Assembly: GCF_000241345.1 (NCBI RefSeq)
Contig: NZ_BAED01000026.1
Location: 31,755 to 95,754, forward strand
DNA from: Gordonia amarae NBRC 15530
GTDB taxonomy: Bacteria > Actinomycetota > Actinomycetes > Mycobacteriales > Mycobacteriaceae
Reading direction: 5' to 3'
DNA: 64,000 bases
Below are positions 58,762-64,000 of the stretch, piece by piece; position 1 is the stretch's first letter; each line of letters begins with the position of its first letter. The translations under genes and the position numbers were made by a program. The notes under the pieces are model-generated. The model was not told the origin of the DNA. It saw only the letters and a list, made by a program, of their open reading frames with translations, and did not search any database.

Positions 58762-59526
58762 TCAGGCGACCACCGGATTGTCCAGGTTCTTCATCACCTC
58801 GAAGACGTCGTCGGCCCGGGGCTGCCGGAGCTCACGCACGATCTGCCCGTCGGCCAGGAACACCACCCGGTCGGCGTACGACGCCGCGCGCGGATCGTGG
58901 GTGACGATCACGACGGTCTGCCCGAACTCGTCGGTCGCCGCCCGCAGGATCTCCAGCACCTCCCCCGACGAGCGGGAGTCGAGGTTGCCGGTCGGCTCGT
59001 CGCCGAAGATGATGTCGGGCCGCCCCACCAGCGCCCGGGCACACGCCACCCGCTGCTGCTGCCCGCCCGACAGCTCCGCCGGCCGGTGCGTGAGACGGTC
59101 GGTCAGGCCCAGCCGGGTCACCACCGCGTCGAACCACTGCTTGTCCACGTCACGGCCGGCGATGTCGAGGGGCAAAGTGATGTTCTCGGCCGCGGTCAGC
59201 GTCGGCACCAGATTGAACGCCTGGAACACGAAGCCGATGCGGTCGCGGCGCAGCGTGGTCATCGCCTTGTCGCTCAGGCCGGTCAGCTCGACGTCGCCGA
59301 TGCGGACGCTGCCCGACGTCGCCACATCGAGTCCGGCCAGGCAGTGCATCAGCGTCGACTTACCCGACCCCGACGGCCCCATGATGGCGGTGAACTCGCC
59401 CGCGGCGAACGACACCGACACCCCGCGTAACGCCACCACCTCGGTGTCACCGGAACCGTAGATCTTGGTGAGATTCTCGGCACTCGCCGCGACCTGAGCC
59501 CGGGGACCGCCCTCGCTGTGTGTCAT
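58762..59526 (-). CDS. ABC transporter ATPase, LolD/MacB-like
   Basis: 254 residues from ATG 59526 with GGAAGG upstream. Walker A IMGPSGSGKST, Q-loop GFVFQAFNLV, signature LSGGQQQRVACARAL, Walker B DIIFGDEPTGNLDSRSS and H-loop TIVTHDPRA. It pairs with the FtsX-like permease 1 bp downstream to make an export complex. Upstream in-frame sequence from 59625 crosses the pckG terminator, which argues against the longer start. Confidence 0.93.
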   Translation of the reverse strand: MTHSEGGPRAQVAASAENLTKIYGSGDTEVVALRGVSVSFAAGEFTAIMGPSGSGKSTLMHCLAGLDVATSGSVRIGDVELTGLSDKAMTTLRRDRIGFVFQAFNLVPTLTAAENITLPLDIAGRDVDKQWFDAVVTRLGLTDRLTHRPAELSGGQQQRVACARALVGRPDIIFGDEPTGNLDSRSSGEVLEILRAATDEFGQTVVIVTHDPRAASYADRVVFLADGQIVRELRQPRADDVFEVMKNLDNPVVA

Positions 59527-59601
59527 GCGTCCAGCCTTCCAAACGTTCGGCTGCCCGGTCCATCCGGTCAGTCCCTGATTTCGACCCTGATAACGCGAAA
59601 C

Positions 59602-59635
59602 GAACAGGGTCGTGACCGAGGTCACGACCCTGTTC
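59602..59635 (-). terminator. pckG terminator hairpin
   Basis: GAACAGGGTCGTGAC (59602-59616) and its perfect complement GTCACGACCCTGTTC (59621-59635) with a 4-nt loop. It lies 31 bp past the pckG stop and upstream of the ABC ATPase gene. Confidence 0.88.
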
Positions 59636-59665
59636 TACAGCGGGTGTGGGGTTGGGCCCCAGATC

Positions 59666-61495
59666 CTAGGCGCCCAGCCGTTCGCGCAGCGCGGCGAGCT
59701 CATCGCGCAGCGACGACGGGAGCTTGTCGCCCACAAAGTCGAACAGCTCGTCGATCAGCGGCAGCTCACGCTCCCACTCCTCGGTGTTGACGGCGAGCGC
59801 CTCCACCAGATCGCGGTCCTCGACGTCGAGGCCGTCGAGGTTGAACTCCTCGGGCTTGGCGACGATGCCGATGGGGGTCTGCTCGCCGGCGACCTGACCC
59901 TCGATGCGGCCGATGATCCACTCCAGGACGCGGCTGTTCTCGCCGAAGCCGGGCCACAGGAAGCGGCCGTCCTCGCCGCGGCGGAACCAGTTGACGTAGA
60001 AGATCTTGGGCAGCTTGGCGGCGTCGGCGTTCTTGCCGAGGTCGATCCAGTGCGAGAGGTAGTCGCCCACGTGGTAGCCCATGAACGGCAGCATCGCCAT
60101 CGGGTCGCGGCGGACGGTGCCCACCTTGCCCTCGGCGGCGGCGGTCTGCTCGGAGCCGACGGTGGCGCCCATGAACACGCCGTGCTGCCAGTCGCGGGCT
60201 TCGGTGACCAGCGGAACGGTGGTCTTGCGTCGTCCGCCGAACAGGATCGCCGAGATCGGCACACCCTGCGGGTCGTCCCACTCCTGCGCCAGCGACGGGC
60301 ACTGGGTGAGCGGGGTGCAGTACCGCGAGTTGGGGTGCGCGGCGGGCTTGTCGGACTCGGGGGTCCAGTCGTTGCCCAGCCAGTCGGTCAGGTGCGCCGG
60401 CTTGTCGCCGCCGATGCCCTCCCACCACACGTCACCCTGGTCGGTGAGCGCGACATTGGTGTACAGGGTGTTGCCGTGGTCGATGGTGTGCATCGCGTTG
60501 GGGTTGGAGTCGGCGCTGGTGCCGGGGGCGACGCCGAAGAAGCCGAACTCGGGGTTGATCGCGTAGAGGCGGCCGTCCTTGCCGAACCGCATCCAGGCGA
60601 TGTCGTCGCCGACGGTCTCGGCCTTCCAGCCGGGGATGGTGGGCTGGATCATCGCGAGGTTGGTCTTGCCGCAGGCACTCGGGAACGCGGCCGCAACGTA
60701 GTAGACCTTGTCCTGCGGGCTGGTGAGTTTGAGGATCAGCATGTGCTCGGCCAGCCAGCCCTCGTCGTGCGCCAGCACCGACGCGATGCGCAGCGCGTAG
60801 CACTTCTTGCCCAGCAGCGCGTTGCCGCCGTAACCCGAACCGTACGACCAGATCTCGCGGCTCTCGGGGAAGTGGGTGATGTACTTCTCGGTGTTGCACG
60901 GCCACGGCACGTCGGCCTGGCCCTCGGCGAGGGGGGCGCCGACCGAGTGCAGGCACTTGACGAAGAAACCGTCGTCGCCGAGGAGCTCGAGGACCGGGGT
61001 GCCGACGCGGGTCATGATGCGCATCGACAGGACGACGTACTCGGAGTCGGTGATCTCCACGCCCAGCTTCGGGTCGTCGGAGCCGAGCGGACCCATGCAG
61101 AACGGGATGACGAACATGGTGCGCCCGCGCATGCTGCCGCGGTACAGGCCGGTCATCGTCTCCCGCATCTGCGCGGGATCGACCCAGTTGTTGGTGGGAC
61201 CCGCGTCCTCTTCCTTCTCGGAGCAGATGTAGGTGCGGGACTCGACACGCGCGACGTCGGCCGGATCGGAGTTGGCCAGGAACGAATTGGGCTTGAGCTC
61301 CTCGTTCAGCTTGGTGAGCGTGCCCGCGGCGACGAGCTGCTCGGTGAGACGGGCCCACTCCGCGTCGCTGCCATCGGACCAGACGACGGCGTCGGGCTGC
61401 GTGAGTTCGGCGATCTCGGCTACCCACGCGAGGAGCGCGGCGTGCTTGGTAGGGGCGCTACTCGGATCCAGGCCAGGAATTGTGGCAGACGTCAT
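59666..61495 (-). CDS. pckG: phosphoenolpyruvate carboxykinase (GTP)
   Basis: 609 residues. Converts oxaloacetate plus GTP to phosphoenolpyruvate and CO2, the gateway of gluconeogenesis when growing on acetate or fatty acids. The P-loop of GTP-PEPCK is [12 protein letters not shown], with [15 protein letters not shown], the metal-binding WVDPAQM region and the ending [11 protein letters not shown]. Full length for the family. It complements aceA and fadB2 at the other end of the window. It runs in the same direction as the GTPase pair upstream. Confidence 0.96.
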   Translation of the reverse strand: MTSATIPGLDPSSAPTKHAALLAWVAEIAELTQPDAVVWSDGSDAEWARLTEQLVAAGTLTKLNEELKPNSFLANSDPADVARVESRTYICSEKEEDAGPTNNWVDPAQMRETMTGLYRGSMRGRTMFVIPFCMGPLGSDDPKLGVEITDSEYVVLSMRIMTRVGTPVLELLGDDGFFVKCLHSVGAPLAEGQADVPWPCNTEKYITHFPESREIWSYGSGYGGNALLGKKCYALRIASVLAHDEGWLAEHMLILKLTSPQDKVYYVAAAFPSACGKTNLAMIQPTIPGWKAETVGDDIAWMRFGKDGRLYAINPEFGFFGVAPGTSADSNPNAMHTIDHGNTLYTNVALTDQGDVWWEGIGGDKPAHLTDWLGNDWTPESDKPAAHPNSRYCTPLTQCPSLAQEWDDPQGVPISAILFGGRRKTTVPLVTEARDWQHGVFMGATVGSEQTAAAEGKVGTVRRDPMAMLPFMGYHVGDYLSHWIDLGKNADAAKLPKIFYVNWFRRGEDGRFLWPGFGENSRVLEWIIGRIEGQVAGEQTPIGIVAKPEEFNLDGLDVEDRDLVEALAVNTEEWERELPLIDELFDFVGDKLPSSLRDELAALRERLGA

Positions 61496-61637
61496 GGGGT
61501 CTCCTCGAGAATGGCGATGACCGTCGGATGGCCACCACCGGCGTTGCGTCGTTTGTCCCAGGGTACCGGGACCGAGCGGACGCTAGGTAGCCGCCCCCGG
61601 GTGAGATTGTCCGCATTACGGCAGGACGGGGCCGCTG

Positions 61638-61955
61638 TCAGGCCAGCCGGCCGGAGTCGGTGGGCAGCCAGGTGCCGGTCCCGGTGTCCAGGCGCTGCGC
61701 CGAATAGCTGCCGTCGGCGCCGATCTCGGTGATCAGGTCGACGCGGCCGTCGGCGTCGGAATCGGTGTACACGGCCATGCCGTCCGGTCCGGTCCGGGTC
61801 AGGGAGTCGGCGATCCCGTCGGCGTCCGTGTCCAGGTCGGCGGGTCCGAGATCCCACACGTCCTCGCCCTGCGACATCCACAGATGATCGGCCGGGCTGC
61901 CGGGTGGGGCGAGGTGGTCGCCGCCGTCGCCGAACATGTCGGCCTCCATACCCAT
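61638..61955 (-). CDS. small acidic protein with Asp-rich repeats (DUF6802-like)
   Basis: 105 residues from ATG 61955, whose first base overlaps the GTPase stop (TGATG). The chain reads LDTDADGIADSLTRTGPDG and YTDSDADGRVDLITEIGADG: two or three Asp/Gly-rich loops that resemble calcium-binding thrombospondin-3/VCBS-type repeats. No signal peptide. I recall similar proteins in the pckG neighbourhood of mycolate actinobacteria, possibly called DUF6802. Function unknown. Confidence 0.72.
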   Translation of the reverse strand: MGMEADMFGDGGDHLAPPGSPADHLWMSQGEDVWDLGPADLDTDADGIADSLTRTGPDGMAVYTDSDADGRVDLITEIGADGSYSAQRLDTGTGTWLPTDSGRLA

Positions 61956-63484
61956 CACCTGCCTTCTTCGTCGTCGGTTCCCAGTGTGGCGCGCACGGGG
62001 GGCCCGGGTTCCGGGATTTCGGGATCTTGGATTTCGGGATCTGGGGTATCGGGATCTGCGAGGACGGCCAGCCGGTCCGCGAGTGCCCGGACGGCCCGCT
62101 GCCTGGCCGGGTCCGCGGCCGGTTCCCGGCACCGCCCGATCTCGATGTCGAGGGCCGCCACCCGCCGGGTGGTCTCGCGGACCAGCCTGTCGTGGTGGCG
62201 GGCGATCTGCCCGGCGACCTCCAGCTCCGTCGATGTCGACCGCGCGGCCACGTGCCGCTCGCAGGTGATGCGCAGTTCGGCGAGCGCGGTGGCGGTCACC
62301 GTCCGCACCTGGGCGCGGACGGCCGAGGTGCGCCGCACCCCGATCACCCACACCGCGATCGCGAGACCGACCACCACCGTCAGCGGCGTCAGTGCCCACC
62401 CCACCGCGGGCCCGGCACCCATCGCCGACGCCCCCGACGCGACGGCCCGTCCCACGCCGAAGCCCGTCGACACCCCGAGCAGACCGAACACGGCGTCCTC
62501 GGCGCCGCGGCGCGGGCCGGCCGCCGTCACCGGTGCGGTGGACACCACCCGCGCGGCACCCGCCGCGACGACCGGGGCGGACCCGAGGCCGGCCAGGGAC
62601 ACCGCGGCGGCCTCCGTGAAGCGGGCGGCGACGGCCCGGTCGATGTGGATCACCGCCGAGGCGAGCTGGGTGTCGAGCCACGCGCGATAGACCGGTACCT
62701 CGTGCGCGCCGATGCCGTCGCACCGGGCTTCGGCCGCCGCGGCGAGCGTCCGGATCGTCACGCCGAGTTCGTCGAGCACCTCCGAGCGGGCGGCGGCGCA
62801 CTCGAACCGTGCGGCCGCGAGCCGCTCGGTACGCCCCCGGTCGCGGCCCGCCACGATCCGGCGCCGCCGTTCGGTGAGGTCACCGAGCCTGCCGGTCCGG
62901 TCATCGAGAGGTGGCGCACCCGCCGCGTCGGCGGCCGCCAGCGCCACACCCGCCTGCCGCACCCGGCGGCGCACCCGGCCGGACGATGACGTCACCGCCG
63001 TCAGCCACCCGGTCAGCCCGCCGATCCCCGTGCCGGACGTGGCGGCCACCGCGAACAGGGGCAGCCGGCCGGCCGGGTCGAGGACGGACCGGATCCGCCG
63101 CAGCGCGGTGGGCCAGTCCCAATACGCGTCGATCTTGTTGCAGACCACCGCCACCACACCGGCCTCCCGGCGCAACGCGGCGAGCAGCTGAGTCTCCTCC
63201 TCGCCCGCCCCCGACGACGGGTCCACCACCAGCAGCGCCACGGCCGGACCAGGATGCGCGGTCCCCGACTCCGTGGTCCGCGTGCCGCGCCATTCGGCGA
63301 TCTCGAGGTGCGGAGCGAGCTGGGCGCAGGCGGCAAGCACGCTCGACACCCCGGCGCCCCCGGAACCGGCGACCACGACGGACCGCCCCGGCACCGGCAG
63401 CGCCGAGGCATCCACCCCCGTCAGCGTGTGGATCTCGCGGACGGTCGCCGCGTCCAGACCGGGCACATCCAGGTCAGCCGTCAC
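61955..63484 (-). CDS. P-loop GTPase with C-terminal membrane segment
   Basis: 509 residues from a GTG overlapping the upstream stop (GTGA). The nucleotide domain has G1 VVVAGSGGAGVSS (about 36-48), a G3-like LVVDPSSGAGEEE and G4 VVCNKIDAYWD. Two hydrophobic helices near residues 330-400 (AVFGLLGVSTGFGVGRAVAS, PLTVVVGLAIAVWVIGV) suggest membrane attachment, as in dynamin-like or Era-related actinobacterial GTPases. It corresponds in place and size to the gene before pckA in M. tuberculosis (Rv0210). The C-terminal tail is charged and disordered. Confidence 0.8.
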   Translation of the reverse strand: MTADLDVPGLDAATVREIHTLTGVDASALPVPGRSVVVAGSGGAGVSSVLAACAQLAPHLEIAEWRGTRTTESGTAHPGPAVALLVVDPSSGAGEEETQLLAALRREAGVVAVVCNKIDAYWDWPTALRRIRSVLDPAGRLPLFAVAATSGTGIGGLTGWLTAVTSSSGRVRRRVRQAGVALAAADAAGAPPLDDRTGRLGDLTERRRRIVAGRDRGRTERLAAARFECAAARSEVLDELGVTIRTLAAAAEARCDGIGAHEVPVYRAWLDTQLASAVIHIDRAVAARFTEAAAVSLAGLGSAPVVAAGAARVVSTAPVTAAGPRRGAEDAVFGLLGVSTGFGVGRAVASGASAMGAGPAVGWALTPLTVVVGLAIAVWVIGVRRTSAVRAQVRTVTATALAELRITCERHVAARSTSTELEVAGQIARHHDRLVRETTRRVAALDIEIGRCREPAADPARQRAVRALADRLAVLADPDTPDPEIQDPEIPEPGPPVRATLGTDDEEGR

Positions 63485-63990
63485 CCGGCCCTCCCCAGGT
63501 CGGCGAGCAGTGTTTCGGCGGCGGCGCGCTCGATGCCGCGCGCGGCGATCCGTTCTGCGGCCACGGCCAGCGCGCGGGTGCGGGCGCCGGCGACCGCCGA
63601 TGCGCGACCCGCGATCACGTCGGCGAGCGACCTGATTCCGCTCGCGGTGTGCAGCAGTGCCTCGATCTGCCCGGCGGCGGAGTACCCGTCGGTCGCCGCG
63701 CGTATCGCCAGCTCGACACCCCAGCGGTCCATGGTCCGCAGCAGCCCGATCCGCAGCCGCTCCTCGTCGTCGCGGCCGCCGCCCCCGGCCCCCGGAGGCC
63801 CGCTTACCCCCGTCGGCCCCGCCACTTCCGACGGCCCCGTCACTCCCGACGGCCCTGCCACTCCCGACGGCATCGTGAAGCGACCGGCCACCTCGGGAAC
63901 CCGCTCGCCCGCGTCGGCCAGTGCCCCGAGCAGCGCGACCTGCGGTCCGGTCGGGGCGGCGACCGCCCACAGCGCCGACACGGGGGTCAC
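63481..63990 (-). CDS. helical protein coupled to the GTPase (may extend past window)
   Basis: 169 residues from a GTG at 63990; upstream in-frame sequence to 64000 has no stop, so the true start may lie beyond. A Pro/Gly repeat (GPSGVTGPSEVAGPTGVSG, about 42-67) separates two helical parts (LLGALADAGERVPEVAGR and RTRALAVAAERIAARG). It is linked to the GTPase by GTGA. It is likely a GTPase partner by position only; the family is not recognised. Confidence 0.65.
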   Translation of the reverse strand: MTPVSALWAVAAPTGPQVALLGALADAGERVPEVAGRFTMPSGVAGPSGVTGPSEVAGPTGVSGPPGAGGGGRDDEERLRIGLLRTMDRWGVELAIRAATDGYSAAGQIEALLHTASGIRSLADVIAGRASAVAGARTRALAVAAERIAARGIERAAAETLLADLGRAG

Positions 63991-64000
63991 CGGACGGCCC

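Noticed and set aside
56067..58904. Plus-strand open frame of 945 codons
   Set aside because: Antisense shadow of the FtsX-like permease, whose motifs are clear.
1..64000. tRNA, rRNA, riboswitch or tmRNA genes
   Set aside because: None seen on reading both strands; a covariance-model scan would be needed to exclude small RNAs.

Overview
The window is high-GC (roughly two thirds G+C by eye) actinobacterial chromosome from a mycolate-containing lineage (Mycobacteriales), most like Gordonia or a close relative. The lineage call rests on the gene content: two heparin-binding-haemagglutinin/lipid-droplet-type proteins, an MTB12-like secreted antigen, RamB with isocitrate lyase, FadB2 and a lipoamide dehydrogenase in an order recalled from the M. 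tuberculosis Rv0462-Rv0482 region, and a DUF222/HNH (13E12-type) protein. No rRNA, tRNA, CRISPR array, intact insertion sequence or phage gene was seen.

Layout. 1-12.9 kb: conserved block with the end of a DUF2505 gene, murB, an alpha/beta hydrolase, MerR regulator, DUF2516, hbhA with its XRE regulator, DUF445, a PPK2, a second HBHA-like gene, fadB2, aceA (isocitrate lyase) and divergent ramB. 12.9-19.7 kb: accessory secreted proteins (two paralogous lipases, two DUF4189 proteins), an HNH protein and a MaoC hydratase, with copies of an intergenic repeat. 19.7-32.4 kb: one long translationally coupled operon (carboxymuconolactone-decarboxylase-like, DUF4132, a 1608-residue unknown, MoxR ATPase, DUF5682-vWA fusion, SWIM zinc finger) that matches the E. 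coli yehI-L-M-P-Q gene set. 32.4-36.4 kb: methyltransferase, cupin, COG2345-type regulator, MTB12-like antigen and an ABC transporter. 36.4-42 kb: AT-richer gene-poor stretch, SoxR with a divergent ABC exporter, a DNA glycosylase and lpd. 42-54.9 kb: an unknown gene, GNAT, Rieske oxygenase with TetR, an Hsp70/GrpE-like/unknown/TerD cluster, prolyl oligopeptidase, membrane protein and a second PPK2. 54.9-64 kb: secreted Ala/Gly-rich protein, SRPBCC protein, FtsX-type ABC transporter, pckG and a GTPase pair running off the end.

Central metabolism brackets the window: aceA, its probable regulator RamB, fadB2, lpd and pckG together serve growth on acetate and fatty acids (beta-oxidation, glyoxylate shunt, gluconeogenesis). 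The HBHA/lipid-droplet-type proteins and polyphosphate kinases fit a storage-lipid and polyphosphate physiology.

The most unusual feature is the 19.7-32.4 kb operon. Nearly every junction is an ATGA or GTGA overlap. Two junctions contain 53-bp duplications, and because each unit carries the stop/start overlap, each copy creates an 18-codon mini-ORF coupled to the next. A third junction has a 30-bp in-frame triplication that writes a Walker-A-like decapeptide three times. The same operon fuses the YehM-like (DUF5682) and YehP-like (vWA) components into one protein.
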